From Gammaproteobacteria bacterium (lineage in GTDB: Bacteria; Pseudomonadota; Gammaproteobacteria; Chromatiales; Chromatiaceae), in the NCBI GenBank assembly GCA_020445415.1, contig JAGRGP010000050.1, forward strand, positions 1 to 52,024: a DNA stretch of 52,024 nucleotides, read 5' to 3'. A program made the translations under genes and the position numbers. The first letter of the stretch is position 1; each line of letters begins with the position of its first letter. Below are positions 1 through 11,773 of the stretch, in pieces. The notes under the pieces were generated by a model that was not told the origin of the DNA, searched no databases, and worked only from the letters and a program-made list of their open reading frames with translations.

Positions 1-19
1 TCAGGCGCAGCTGCTCCAT
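1..19 (-). CDS. 5' end of an unidentified gene running off the left edge
   Basis: Only six codons are inside the window (MEQLRL on the minus strand). The call rests on a strong ribosome binding site, GGGGAGG on the minus strand (complement of 27-33), seven bases before an ATG at 19-17. It lies 74 bases downstream of the outer-membrane-type gene on the same strand, so the two may be cotranscribed. Nothing can be said about its function. Confidence 0.4.
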
Positions 20-93
20 CGTTTTTCCTCCCCGAGGATCATACGGGAAACCGAAGTGACCAGACAGACAGTACCCTCAGGGGAGGAATATTT

Positions 94-864
94 TCAAGGG
101 AAGAAGAGAGAAACTCCAAACTTCAACTGCCAGTCCGGTGCCCCCTCCAATCGATCCAATACCCCGTAGCCGCCTAGGCTGACGTCAAGTGTTTGGCCGT
201 TGTTGCCAAGGGAGATCGACCGCCCCAGGGTGAGTCCCAAGGGGATTTGCCAGCGGTCGCCGGAATTCGCGTTCCAACGGTAACTGATGGTATTCCTGTA
301 GCCCACGTAGGCACCCGGCGAAGCGTCGATGTTGTAGAAAACGATCGGTTGCAGGGTTGTCATACTGTAGCTGTCACCACCCCAATGATGACCCGCAATA
401 CCGCCGTAAGCAAACCGATCGTTGCTACCAAACGCCATTCCCACCAGTCCCGCTCCGCTAACCGGCGACGACTGCCTGGACGGGGCTTCGGTACGCAGGG
501 AAACTTGAGGTCCCAAGCCCCAACCGCTACCGGTATCGTTTCGGGTTAACCAGATCAACTGGATGAGATTATCGTTCAAAGGAGACTCGCCGTTGTTATC
601 CACTGGCAGACCAGCAGCGGCCGGGGTTTGCCGTGTAAACGAGCCGAATTCACGATACGTGGTGAGTCCATGGAGCGGTTTGATTTGGAAACCGCTGTTG
701 GAAGCCCCGGAATATTCGAGAGAAACTTGCTCGGCCAGCACGTTTGCCGGGAACCTACCCGGGACGGCTATTCTCGCTGCCGTAAAGTCTTCAGCATAGC
801 TAATGCATGGCCAGATCCAAGTGGATGCCAGGTAAGTTATGAATGCCGCAACACCCTGTCTCAT
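94..864 (-). CDS. exported beta-barrel-like protein of unknown function
   Basis: A 256-residue protein. Its N-terminus (about residues 1-24) is a signal peptide: a hydrophobic stretch ending in SYA before EDF. The mature part is rich in Gly, Asn, Tyr and Trp, with alternating polar/hydrophobic runs such as WGLGPQVSLRTEAP and WQIPLGLTLGRSISLG, and it ends in WQLKFGVSLFFP. The terminal Phe-Pro pattern and these repeats resemble the uncharacterised outer-membrane proteins often labelled transporter or neuromedin U-like, so an outer-membrane location is likely. The ATG at 864 has only a weak GGGA ahead of it. No partner gene identifies a substrate. The family resemblance is from memory and no function should be assumed. 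Confidence 0.75.
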   Translation of the reverse strand: MRQGVAAFITYLASTWIWPCISYAEDFTAARIAVPGRFPANVLAEQVSLEYSGASNSGFQIKPLHGLTTYREFGSFTRQTPAAAGLPVDNNGESPLNDNLIQLIWLTRNDTGSGWGLGPQVSLRTEAPSRQSSPVSGAGLVGMAFGSNDRFAYGGIAGHHWGGDSYSMTTLQPIVFYNIDASPGAYVGYRNTISYRWNANSGDRWQIPLGLTLGRSISLGNNGQTLDVSLGGYGVLDRLEGAPDWQLKFGVSLFFP

Positions 865-1287
865 GTCCCAGTAATACCAGTCTCGTGGCGTTTCATTTCA
901 TTCTCCGGTTAGGGCGTGACTGGCCCGCTAGCACCACCGCTAACGAGGTGGAATAAACCGGAATAAGTTATTGACGGATGCCCTCAGTATAGTCGGCAGG
1001 CTGGGGGAAAACTGTGATCGGCCCGGTCACAATGGAGCAGAGTTTCCAGGAGAAAATATTTTGTTCGGACTATTGTGCACGGTCTAAAAAAGGAGTAAGA
1101 ATTACGCGCACAGCAGCCAGCTTGGCGAGCGTCTGGGCATCGAGTGTGCCTGGCCGTTTGTCTGCATCATACGTTGCCGACCCAGCGACCCAACGCCTCT
1201 TCCCGGCTCAATCTGCTTGATGGTGAAGTTATCCAGGCCTTGCACAATCCGAGGCCGTTTCGCTTATTTCATAGAGGTGTTTTACTA
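865..1287. other. intergenic region, no gene recognised
   Basis: 423 bases between the divergently arranged barrel-like gene (minus) and the small basic peptide gene (plus). It must hold the promoters of both, but I see no convincing -35/-10 pair. A Shine-Dalgarno-like AAAAAAGGAG at about 1085-1094 is not followed by a usable start codon in a good frame. The short open frames here lack coding character. Confidence 0.5.
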
Positions 1288-1434
1288 ATGGCTACCAAAC
1301 GTCCAACTTCCTCCAGCAAACCGGCGGCTGCGCGGCCGGCGGCAAAAAGTGCACCGGCAAAACCGGCTGCCAGCAATCCGGGACCTAAACCCGCATCCAA
1401 GGGTCCGGCACGGCCTTCCAATCGCGGCAGATAA
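1288..1434 (+). CDS. small Ala/Pro/Lys-rich basic peptide (48 residues)
   Basis: The peptide starts at an ATG at 1288 with AGAGGTG eight bases upstream. It is made almost wholly of Ala, Pro, Lys, Ser and Arg, with repeats of the type KPAAxxPAAKSAPAKPAA, and it ends in PSNRGR. There are no acidic residues and no hydrophobic core, so it should be disordered and nucleic-acid binding or ribosome associated. It resembles the C-terminal tails of histone H1-like bacterial proteins (AlgP/HctB type). A longer frame reaches back to 1144 but has no ribosome site and a different composition. A 10-bp hairpin follows directly, which supports a short transcribed unit. Low-complexity frames can arise by chance in GC-rich DNA, so the function is unknown. 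Confidence 0.55.
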   Translation: MATKRPTSSSKPAAARPAAKSAPAKPAASNPGPKPASKGPARPSNRGR

Positions 1435-1447
1435 CCTGCTGATTAGA

Positions 1448-1478
1448 GAGATTCCGGGTGTTGGTTGCCCGGAATCTT
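1448..1478 (+). terminator. hairpin terminator after the small basic peptide gene
   Basis: Perfect inverted repeat GATTCCGGG (1450-1458) / CCCGGAATC (1468-1476) with a 9-base loop. It extends by one A-T and one G-T pair to 1448-1478. Only two T residues follow, so it may act as a weak or Rho-assisted terminator or as a 3' stabiliser. Confidence 0.55.
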
Positions 1479-1660
1479 GCCCAGGCTTTTCCACCATTCG
1501 CACGCCCGTTCTCTAGCTCCAATAGGGAGCTTTTCGCCCACCTCGTTGGCTTCTCCCGTATCTTCTGGGTAGCTCAGTTGGTATTCTGCATGTTCGGAGT
1601 ATTCTGCTGGCTGGATAGTCCCTAAGATCATTAGGTGATTAGGCGTTGGAGGTGATAAGG

Positions 1661-2536
1661 ATGAACCAAGAAGGCGAGAATCGATTAGGGAATATTTGCT
1701 GTGCCCCGGGCACTATCCTGGAGCTGGATCAGGACCAGCACCGTCAAAAGGTACGTCAAGCCTACGCGGCGGTAGCCCAGGCGGACAGCTCAGGAAACTC
1801 CTGTGGCGTATCCTCGGGTTGTTGCGGGGTGTCGGACGAGCAGGCAATTAATTCCTTGATTTCAACCCGCCTTGGATACAGTAGCGAGGATATGGGCAGC
1901 GTTCCCCAAGGTTCTGACATGGGTTTGGGGTGTGGCAATCCCAAGGCCATTGCCGCTTTGAACCTGGGAGAAGTGGTGGTGGATCTTGGTGCGGGAGGTG
2001 GCTTCGACTGTTTCCTGGCGGCGCCTGAAGTCGGCGAAAGCGGCCGGGTTATCGGCGTTGATATGACGCCCGATATGGTCAGCAAGGCTCGGAGCAATGC
2101 CTCTCGAGGTGGCTATACCAATGTCGAATTTCGCCTTGGGGAGATAGAGCACTTACCGCTCGCAAATGGGGTTGCGGACGTGATCATCTCAAACTGCGTG
2201 ATCAATCTTTCACCGGATAAGTCCCAGGTCTTTCGGGAAGCTTACCGGGTGTTAAAGCCCGGTGGGCGGTTGGCCATTTCCGATGTGGTGGCCACCGTGG
2301 AACTGCCGGAGGAGATACGTAACGACGACCAATTGGTAGCCGGTTGTATGGGCAATGCCTCCCTGATCGAGGATTTACATGCCGACATGTCTAACGCCGG
2401 TTTCCAGGATATCCGGATTGATCCCAAAGAGGAGTCGCGAGAGTTCATACGCGATTGGGCCCCTGGTCGGGGGGTGGAAGCCTACTTGGTATCGGCGATC
2501 ATCGAAGCAGTAAAGCCCCCTGAAGCCGCTTCGTGA
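1661..2536 (+). CDS. arsM: arsenite S-adenosylmethionine methyltransferase ArsM
   Basis: Cytosolic enzyme that methylates As(III) with S-adenosylmethionine to methylated, partly volatile arsenicals. The 291-residue frame starts at the ATG at 1661, which has GGAGGTG six bases ahead; a TTG at 1646 would place the ribosome site inside the gene. The class I methyltransferase fold is marked by GLGCGNP (88-94) and VVDLGAGGGFDC (106-117). The arsenic-binding cysteines are C179 in SNCVINLS and C229 in AGCMGNAS, 50 residues apart as in characterised ArsM enzymes. Further cysteines at 48, 54 and 55 may supply the N-terminal ligand. No arsR, arsC or arsB is nearby, so regulation by arsenic is not evident. 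Confidence in the family is high. Confidence 0.93.
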   Translation: MNQEGENRLGNICCAPGTILELDQDQHRQKVRQAYAAVAQADSSGNSCGVSSGCCGVSDEQAINSLISTRLGYSSEDMGSVPQGSDMGLGCGNPKAIAALNLGEVVVDLGAGGGFDCFLAAPEVGESGRVIGVDMTPDMVSKARSNASRGGYTNVEFRLGEIEHLPLANGVADVIISNCVINLSPDKSQVFREAYRVLKPGGRLAISDVVATVELPEEIRNDDQLVAGCMGNASLIEDLHADMSNAGFQDIRIDPKEESREFIRDWAPGRGVEAYLVSAIIEAVKPPEAAS

Positions 2537-2591
2537 CAGCCTTTTGGTGGCTTGCGTGAAAAGCCTGGAGATGTGGCCGAGGTGGTGGGGA

Positions 2592-3455
2592 TCAAGATCC
2601 AGCGTGTAGTCGGCCCGCCCAGTCTCTGGCAAACTGCCAAGCTACCCGGCCGCTGCGGGAACCCCGTTTCAGAGCCCACTGCAAGGCGGCCTCTCGGATT
2701 GACTGATCCGTTTCCGTGACCTTGGCCACGTCAAACGCCACCAGCCAATGGTCGACGATTTGCAAGTACTGCATTTGATTGAAGGGATAAAAAGAGAGCC
2801 ACAGGCCGAAGCGCTCGGATAGGGAGATTTTTTCCTCCACGCCTTCGCCGTGATGGATCTCCTCATCGATTAGCCTGGCCTCTAGATTTTCCCGCTGATA
2901 CTCTGGCAACAGGTGACGCCGGTTGGACGTGGCGTAAATCAGTACATTCTCCGGAGGCGCGGCGACAGACCCATCGAGTACCGCTTTGAGCGATTTATAG
3001 CTGGCGTCGTCGGCCTCGAACGAAAGATCGTCACAGAACAGGACGAAACGCTCCGGACGCTGGTAAAACTGCTCAACAATATCCGGCAGATCGATGAGAT
3101 CGTGCTTCTCCACCTCCACCAGGCGTAATCCACGATCCGCGAACTCATTGAGCACCGCCTTGATCAGTGATGACTTGCCAGTTCCCCTCGACCCCCAGAG
3201 CAGCACATTGTTGGCGCTGTATCCAGCGACGAACTGTTGGGTGTTACGCACGATTTCCGCCTTTTGGCGAGCCATGCAAAGAAGATCGCCGAGGGCTATC
3301 TCGTGAGGCCGGGCGACCGGCTGCAAGCCCAGGCCACGCCGCCAGCGAAAGGCAATATGATCCCAATCCGTAGGAGTAGGGGAGGGATTGATCAGTTGTT
3401 CCAGTCGGTCAATCAGTCGGGCCGCTCGTTGCAGGAGTTGATCGTTTGAATCCAT
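2592..3455 (-). CDS. DUF815 family AAA+ ATPase
   Basis: A 287-residue protein with Walker A GSRGTGKSS near residues 90-98 and Walker B-like FVLFCDDLSFE near residue 140, followed by an ATSNRRHLLPE segment typical of AAA+ sensor 1. This pattern and length match the DUF815 (COG2607) ATPases, whose biochemical role is not established. The N-terminal 80 residues are helical and lack a DNA-binding motif. The gene starts 14 bases after the ettA stop codon, so it is probably the last gene of an ettA transcript. It converges on arsM, with only 55 bases between the two stop codons and no obvious terminator there. Confidence 0.85.
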   Translation of the reverse strand: MDSNDQLLQRAARLIDRLEQLINPSPTPTDWDHIAFRWRRGLGLQPVARPHEIALGDLLCMARQKAEIVRNTQQFVAGYSANNVLLWGSRGTGKSSLIKAVLNEFADRGLRLVEVEKHDLIDLPDIVEQFYQRPERFVLFCDDLSFEADDASYKSLKAVLDGSVAAPPENVLIYATSNRRHLLPEYQRENLEARLIDEEIHHGEGVEEKISLSERFGLWLSFYPFNQMQYLQIVDHWLVAFDVAKVTETDQSIREAALQWALKRGSRSGRVAWQFARDWAGRLHAGS

Positions 3456-3469
3456 CGTCCCACACCAGA

Positions 3470-5137
3470 TCAGCGGGTCAGCCGTTTATAGTGGATACGG
3501 TGAGGTTGATCCGCCTCGGCACCTAAACGGCGCTGGCGGTCGGCCTCGTAGTCGGCGTAGTTACCCTCGAACCATACTGTTTGCGAGTCTCCTTCGAAGG
3601 CCAGGATATGGGTGGCGATACGGTCCAGAAACCAGCGGTCGTGGGAGATTACCACTACACATCCCGGAAAGGTGAGTAACGCCTCTTCCAATGCTCGCAA
3701 GGTCTCTACGTCCAAGTCATTGGTGGGTTCGTCCAGCAGCAACAGATTGCCACCGCTTTGCAATAGCCTTGCCAGGTGCAACCGGTTGCGTTCGCCGCCT
3801 GAGAGATCACCCACCCGTTTTTGCTGATCGGCACCCCGGAAGTTGAAACGGCTTAGCCACGCCCTTGAATTGAATTCATACTTTCCGATGGTGATGATAT
3901 CTTGGCCCCCAGAAACCGCTTCCCAGGCGGTCTTGGCGTCATCCAGAGCATCCCGCGACTGGTCTACATAGGCGATCTTCACCGTGTCGCCAATACGCAT
4001 CTCGCCGCCGTCCGGGCGCTCTTCACCGGTAATCATCCGGAACAGGGTTGTTTTACCCGCGCCGTTTGGGCCGATGATGCCAACGATGCCTCCCCGGGGA
4101 AGGTTGAAGCAAAGGTTGTCGTAAAGCACATTGCCTCCGAATGCCTTCTTCAAAGCCTTGGCCTCGATAACCAGCTCACCCAGCCGTTCTCCGGGAGGAA
4201 TGTAAATTTCGTTGGTTTCGTTGCGCTTTTGAAATTCCTGGCTCTGCAATTCCTCGAAGCGCTGCAGCCTGGCCTTGCTCTTGGCATGCCGGCCCTTGGG
4301 ATTGGATCGCACCCATTCCAACTCGTGCTTCATGCTTCGAATGCGTGCGGCCTCTTGTTTTTGTTCCTGTTCAAGCCGGGCCTCCTTCTGCTGTAACCAG
4401 GAAGAGTAATTGCCTTCCCAGGGGATACCGTGGCCGCGGTCCAGTTCCAGAATCCAGCCAGCGACATTATCCAGAAAATAGCGGTCATGGGTGACCGCCA
4501 CGACGGTCCCGGGGTAGTCGTGGAGAAAGCGTTCCAGCCAGGCTACGGACTCTGCATCCAGATGATTGGTGGGCTCGTCCAGCAACAACATGTCCGGCTT
4601 GGAAAGCAGCAGTCGGCACAGTGCGACCCGTCGGCGCTCACCCCCTGATATCTTGCTGACATCAGCGTCCCAGGGGGGCAAGCGCAGGGCATCCGCAGCG
4701 ATCTCTAGCGTGCGCTCGAGATCATGCCCGTTCTTGGCGGCAAGCAAATCCTCCAGCTTGGCTTGTTGCGCGGCCAAGGTATCGAAATCCGCATCAGGTT
4801 CGGCGTAGGCAGCGTAGATCTGATCGAGTTCGGCCAACGCTTGCTTGATATCCGCCACCGCTTCCTCGACATTTCCCCGGACGTCTTTACTCGGATCGAG
4901 CTGGGGCTCCTGAGGGAGATATCCCACCTGTATGCCGGGCTGTGGCCGTGCCTCGCCTTCGATCTCGCTATCCAGTCCCGCCATGATGCGTAACAAGGTA
5001 GACTTTCCGGCGCCGTTGAGGCCCAGCACTCCGATCTTGGCACCCGGAAAGAAAGATAGGGATATGTCTCTCAAGATCACCCGCTTGGGGGGAACGATCT
5101 TGCCGACTCGGTTCATGGTAAAGATGTATTGGGCCAT
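3470..5137 (-). CDS. ettA: energy-dependent translational throttle protein EttA (ABC-F ATPase)
   Basis: Soluble ABC-F protein that binds the ribosomal E site and gates early elongation according to the ATP/ADP ratio (known for E. coli EttA). At 555 residues it matches the family length. Two ABC cassettes are present: Walker [10 protein letters not shown] near residue 40 with signature ISGGERRR, and Walker [10 protein letters not shown] near residue 357 with signature LSGGERNR. Both have LLLLDEPTN Walker B boxes. The linker between them is charged and helical (about 240-320), as expected of the P-site tRNA interaction motif. There are no membrane segments. It probably shares a transcript with the DUF815 ATPase downstream. 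Confidence 0.95.
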   Translation of the reverse strand: MAQYIFTMNRVGKIVPPKRVILRDISLSFFPGAKIGVLGLNGAGKSTLLRIMAGLDSEIEGEARPQPGIQVGYLPQEPQLDPSKDVRGNVEEAVADIKQALAELDQIYAAYAEPDADFDTLAAQQAKLEDLLAAKNGHDLERTLEIAADALRLPPWDADVSKISGGERRRVALCRLLLSKPDMLLLDEPTNHLDAESVAWLERFLHDYPGTVVAVTHDRYFLDNVAGWILELDRGHGIPWEGNYSSWLQQKEARLEQEQKQEAARIRSMKHELEWVRSNPKGRHAKSKARLQRFEELQSQEFQKRNETNEIYIPPGERLGELVIEAKALKKAFGGNVLYDNLCFNLPRGGIVGIIGPNGAGKTTLFRMITGEERPDGGEMRIGDTVKIAYVDQSRDALDDAKTAWEAVSGGQDIITIGKYEFNSRAWLSRFNFRGADQQKRVGDLSGGERNRLHLARLLQSGGNLLLLDEPTNDLDVETLRALEEALLTFPGCVVVISHDRWFLDRIATHILAFEGDSQTVWFEGNYADYEADRQRRLGAEADQPHRIHYKRLTR

Positions 5138-5304
5138 GTTGATCCGCTTGTCAGATGGGGTGTTACGGGCTGTTGTGACCGAAGCGGGACAGACCCGCCG
5201 CCGGACGGCGCGTATTTTGGCATATTAGGCGGCGGACTGCCTCACCGAGGTGCTCTTCGGACCAAGCCACTCAAACCGCCGTGCCCTCAAAGGGGTTTGT
5301 ACCC

Positions 5305-6714
5305 TCAGTCTAGGGGAACCAACTCGGTAATCGCGCCTGGGTTTTTCTGTTCGACCTGGTTGTAACAATCGTACAGTGCCGCTTGCAAGGCCTCTTCGAT
5401 AACCGGGTGATAAAACGGCATTTGCAGCATCTCTCCCACGGTCAATCCACGTTGGATGCCCCAGGCCAGCAGATGGGCCAGATTCTCGCCCTTTGCGCAC
5501 GCCATTTCCGAGCCCAATAGACGGCCGCTGCGCTTATCCGCATAGACCTTCAGGATTCCCCGGTTCTTGCCCATGATCATGGCCCTTCCAACAGGCGCGA
5601 ATTTTACCGTGCCTACCGCGGTGGTTTGTGGATCGAGTTGTCGCGAGCTTGCCCCCACATGGCAGATGTTCGGATCACAAAAATTGATCGAAAGCGGAAC
5701 CTTCCGCCGAAACGCCGATATCTGTTCGCTGACCGCGTTGTAGCCGGCGATCCGGCCCTCGTCTCCTGCTTCGTGCAAAAGTTGCCGTTCGCCATCCACA
5801 TCTCCGGCCAGGAAGATGTGGCTGTCGCCGACTTGCATGGTATTGGGATTGAACGCCGGGATGCCCCTGGAATCGAGTTTTACACCGGCCTTTTCGATAT
5901 CCAGATTGTCCAGGTTGGGAATCCGCCCCAAGCTGGCTAATACCTTATCTACCAGCACAGTATCGCCTCCAGCGGTTACCCGTAGTTGCCCGTTTTCCTG
6001 GCGTATTTCCGCGGGCTTTCCGAGATGAATGGGGAAGTCCCTGCCAATGGCCTCGAGCGCAAGTGCAGCTACATCGGGATCTTCTATCCCACCAACCGTA
6101 TTCAGCATGTCAAACCCGGTCACCGAAACGCCGATCCGTGCCAGCGATTGACCGATCTCGAGGCCGATAACACCCAAACCCACCACGGCCATGGTCTTGG
6201 GCAAATCCTCCAACTCGAAGACTTGATCGGTGGTGACGATGCGCTCTCCAAAGGCTTGCCATGCCCGAGGCACCAGCGGCCGGGTGCCGGTGGCGATGAT
6301 AATCTTATCGGCTCGGACTCGCCGGCCCTCCACATCCAAGGTGTGAGGATCGAGAAAGCGAGCGTAGCCCTCCATGAACAGCTCAGGGTCGAGATTGTCC
6401 GTGCTATTGGACAATACCCGGTCGACGAATGTATCCCGGAGATCACGAACGTGATCCATCGCTTCCTCACGGTCGATGACCAGTTCGTCGTGGCCTTCGA
6501 CCCCATAGCGGTGAAGAATGTTGCGGCGGTGGTAGTCCTCTGCAACCTGGATCAAGGCCTTGGAGGGCATGCATCCAACTCGGGCACAAGTAGTACCGGG
6601 TTCACCTCCATTGATCAGCACAAAGCGTTTTCCCGAAGGACGCACCTTGCCCAGGGCGTAAAGACCGGCGCTGCCGGAACCGATGATGGCGACATCGACT
6701 TGCTTTTCGTTCAC
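5305..6714 (-). CDS. dihydrolipoamide dehydrogenase-like flavoprotein
   Basis: 469-residue FAD/NAD disulfide oxidoreductase of the class I pyridine-nucleotide family. It has an N-terminal FAD-binding GSGSAGLYAL, the redox-active pair in TTCARVGCMPSK (CX4C, about residues 43-48), a NAD-binding VVGLGVIGLEIG near 178, the second FAD motif IFLAGDVDGER near 310, and the C-terminal catalytic His-Glu in FYHPVIEEA. These mark an E3-type enzyme that oxidises dihydrolipoyl groups with NAD+. No lipoyl domain is fused and no E1/E2 or glycine-cleavage genes are adjacent, so its partner complex is unknown. It could also be a related NAD(P)H-dependent reductase with another disulfide substrate. Flanking genes ettA (168 bases) and pgm (282 bases) give no functional clue. 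Confidence 0.88.
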   Translation of the reverse strand: MNEKQVDVAIIGSGSAGLYALGKVRPSGKRFVLINGGEPGTTCARVGCMPSKALIQVAEDYHRRNILHRYGVEGHDELVIDREEAMDHVRDLRDTFVDRVLSNSTDNLDPELFMEGYARFLDPHTLDVEGRRVRADKIIIATGTRPLVPRAWQAFGERIVTTDQVFELEDLPKTMAVVGLGVIGLEIGQSLARIGVSVTGFDMLNTVGGIEDPDVAALALEAIGRDFPIHLGKPAEIRQENGQLRVTAGGDTVLVDKVLASLGRIPNLDNLDIEKAGVKLDSRGIPAFNPNTMQVGDSHIFLAGDVDGERQLLHEAGDEGRIAGYNAVSEQISAFRRKVPLSINFCDPNICHVGASSRQLDPQTTAVGTVKFAPVGRAMIMGKNRGILKVYADKRSGRLLGSEMACAKGENLAHLLAWGIQRGLTVGEMLQMPFYHPVIEEALQAALYDCYNQVEQKNPGAITELVPLD

Positions 6715-6996
6715 GAAACAACTCCTGACTCAGTGGGACGAGGCCGCTGCCCATCAACGGTCCTCGCAATACTCGGTTGATTGTAGCTGCCGGAACGGCT
6801 TCGGAAAACCCGCGTCGAACGGTTCTATCGTACCGGAGTTTAGCGAAACGATTCCGGCGAGCGGATTTTTCGATTATGAAACGGCGGCGCGTGGCTGATG
6901 CCTCTAACATATCGGGGTCGCAGGCGCGGAGGGGGCAAAATCAGCCTGCCGCCGGGAAGCGCTATCCAGCGCGACGGACTAGCCGACCGTCCAGTG

Positions 6997-8774
<1,778 letters not shown>

Positions 8775-8866
8775 CCCCAGCGTTGGGTTCTACCATAAGA
8801 AATTCCGGGTTTGTGACCGGTTCTGATTTTGATTTCATCGATGACAGGCGGGGGTTAATACGGATC

Positions 8867-10792
8867 ATGACAGTAGAAGCGCATAAAGAGACCACTGAAT
8901 TCAAAGCCGAGGTCAGCCAGGTTCTTAATCTGGTTATAAGGTCTCTGTACAGCAACAAGGAGATTTTTCTGCGCGAGTTGATCTCCAATGCCTCGGACGC
9001 CGCGGAAAAACTTCGCTTCGAGGCACTTACCGATGATGCCTTATATGAGGGGGATCCCAATCTCCACATTCGGATCTCGTTAGACAAAGAGCGTCGCACG
9101 GTGACGATCTCGGACAATGGGATTGGCATGAGCCGTCAGGAAGTGGCTGAGATGATCGGCACCATCGCCAGTTCCGGAACCAAAAAGTTCCTGGAATCCA
9201 TGAGCGGTGATCAGGCCAGTGCCAGTGAGCTCATCGGGCAATTCGGCGTAGGCTTTTATTCGGCGTTTATTGTTGCGGACCGGGTGACCTTGACTACTCG
9301 CCGGGCCGGTCTAAGCGCGGAGCACGGGGTGCGTTGGGAATCCACCGGAGAAGGGGACTACACCATCGAAACCATCGAGCGGACCCCTCGGGGTACGGAG
9401 ATTACGTTACACCTCAGGGAGGACGAAGCCGAGTTTGTCGAAAACTACCGGATACGGGACATTATTCACAAATTTTCCGATCACCTGTCCATTCCCGTGG
9501 AGATGCAGGCAGAGCATCTTGATGAAGATGTCGAGGATAAAGAGGAAAAACAAAAGGATAAGGAACCTACTTGGGAACAAGTTAACAAAGGGACCGCGCT
9601 ATGGATGCGTAACAAGTCCGATATCAACGAGGAGGAATATCACGCCTTCTACAAACATATCGGCCATGATTTTGAAGACCCCCTGGCCTATGTGCATAAC
9701 CGAGTCGAGGGCACCAACGAATACAGTTCACTTCTCTACATTCCGGGCCGTGCCCCATTCGATCTGTGGGATCGGGAACAAAAACATGGTGTCAAGCTCT
9801 ATGTGCGGCGGGTGTTCATCATGGACGAGGCCGACAAACTCATGCCCCACTACCTGCGGTTTGTGAAGGGGGTGGTGGATTCCGACGATCTGCCCCTGAA
9901 CGTATCCCGGGAGTTACTTCAGCACAACAAGAAAATCGACGCCATCCGCTCGGCAAACGTCAAGCGAATATTGGGCCTGCTAGAGAACATGGCGGACAAG
10001 GAAAGTGACAAGTATCAGAAGTTTTGGAAGGAGTTCGGGACCGTTTTGAAGGAAGGCCCTGCCGAGGATTTTCAGAACCGGGAGCGGATCGCCGCGTTGC
10101 TGCGTTTTTCGAGTACCGCCTCGGAGGGGGCGGAACAGACGGTTTCCCTGGACGATTACATCGGGCGCATGCAGGAAAAACAGGAGAAGATCTATTACAT
10201 CACCGCGGACAGCTACTCAGCGGCCTTGCATAGCCCCCATCTGGAGGTATTTCGAAAGAAGCAGGTCGAAGTGTTGCTGATGACCGACCGAGTGGATGAG
10301 TGGTTGGTTTCCCACCTCAGCGAATTCAAGGGCAAACACCTGCAGTCTGTCGCCAAAGGGCAACTGGACCTGGGCGAGTTGGACGACAAGGCGGAGCAGG
10401 ACCAAGTGGAACGGGCCAAGGAAGAGCACAAAGGGTTGCTGGAAAGAATCAGCGGCGCCCTGGGTGAGGGCGTAAAAGAGGTCAGGATCAGCAATCGACT
10501 CACCGATTCTCCCGCGTGCTTGGTGGTTGGCGATTATGAGATGAGCGCCAATTTGCAACGCGTATTGAAGCAACTTGGCCAAGCCGCACCGGATACCAAA
10601 CCCATTCTGGAGATCAATGTCGATCACCCGCTAGTGACGAAGATGGATCAGGAGCCGGATGAGGAATTGTTCGCCGACTTGGCCAGCATTCTGTTCGACC
10701 AGGCGACCTTGGCGGAAGGTGGACAACTCAATGATCCGGCAGCTTTTGTCCAACGCCTCAATAAGTTGATCCTGAACATTTCCTCGGGATGA
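8867..10792 (+). CDS. htpG: molecular chaperone HtpG (Hsp90)
   Basis: Cytosolic ATP-dependent chaperone of 641 residues. I place the start at the ATG at 8867 (MTVEAHKETTEF), which agrees with the usual N-terminus; an in-frame ATG at 8783 would put a non-conserved 28-residue tail in front. The GHKL ATPase domain shows LISNASDAAEKL, DNGIGMSRQE and GQFGVGFYSAF. A charged linker (EDVEDKEEKQKDKE) separates it from the middle domain with its RRVFIMDEADKLMP and NVSRELLQ motifs. The C-terminal dimerisation domain follows. Expression should be heat-inducible from the sigma-32 promoter at 8747-8774. Confidence 0.97.
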   Translation: MTVEAHKETTEFKAEVSQVLNLVIRSLYSNKEIFLRELISNASDAAEKLRFEALTDDALYEGDPNLHIRISLDKERRTVTISDNGIGMSRQEVAEMIGTIASSGTKKFLESMSGDQASASELIGQFGVGFYSAFIVADRVTLTTRRAGLSAEHGVRWESTGEGDYTIETIERTPRGTEITLHLREDEAEFVENYRIRDIIHKFSDHLSIPVEMQAEHLDEDVEDKEEKQKDKEPTWEQVNKGTALWMRNKSDINEEEYHAFYKHIGHDFEDPLAYVHNRVEGTNEYSSLLYIPGRAPFDLWDREQKHGVKLYVRRVFIMDEADKLMPHYLRFVKGVVDSDDLPLNVSRELLQHNKKIDAIRSANVKRILGLLENMADKESDKYQKFWKEFGTVLKEGPAEDFQNRERIAALLRFSSTASEGAEQTVSLDDYIGRMQEKQEKIYYITADSYSAALHSPHLEVFRKKQVEVLLMTDRVDEWLVSHLSEFKGKHLQSVAKGQLDLGELDDKAEQDQVERAKEEHKGLLERISGALGEGVKEVRISNRLTDSPACLVVGDYEMSANLQRVLKQLGQAAPDTKPILEINVDHPLVTKMDQEPDEELFADLASILFDQATLAEGGQLNDPAAFVQRLNKLILNISSG

Positions 10793-10803
10793 CTCGTGCC
10801 GTT

Positions 10804-10831
10804 GCCGGTCTGCTCGTCCGGGCGGACCGGC
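10804..10831 (+). terminator. possible terminator hairpin after htpG
   Basis: GCCGGTCTGC (10804-10813) pairs with GCGGACCGGC (10822-10831), a 10-bp stem with one G-U pair and an 8-base loop, 12 bases after the htpG stop. No T run follows, so intrinsic termination is uncertain. Confidence 0.4.
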
Positions 10832-10927
10832 GCGCTGACCCCCGGCGCCATAAATCGGTTGAATTACTCCATTCGGAGACTGCTCTGGCGTTGCGCTGGG
10901 GGCTGTGTCAGACTTCGGCCCTTCTAA

Positions 10928-11626
<699 letters not shown>

Positions 11627-11642
11627 AACCGCGAATGACTTG

Positions 11643-11666
11643 ACCGGGCACCCGTGGCCCGGTTTT
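11643..11666 (+). terminator. intrinsic terminator after adk
   Basis: ACCGGGC (11643-11649) and GCCCGGT (11657-11663) form a GC-rich stem with a 7-base loop, ending in TTTT (11663-11666). It lies 16 bases after the adk stop codon. Confidence 0.75.
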
Positions 11667-11773
11667 ACCTTATATCACCACCGTTGAAGATGGCGTCAGA
11701 TCGCTATCGCTCGATCGATCAATCTTGATATACTGCGGCGCGTTACGATTGGCAAGAAAATAAGGGGTCTGAC

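Noticed and set aside
5986..6780. 264-residue plus-strand frame over the dihydrolipoamide dehydrogenase-like gene
   Set aside because: Antisense to a gene with all catalytic motifs.
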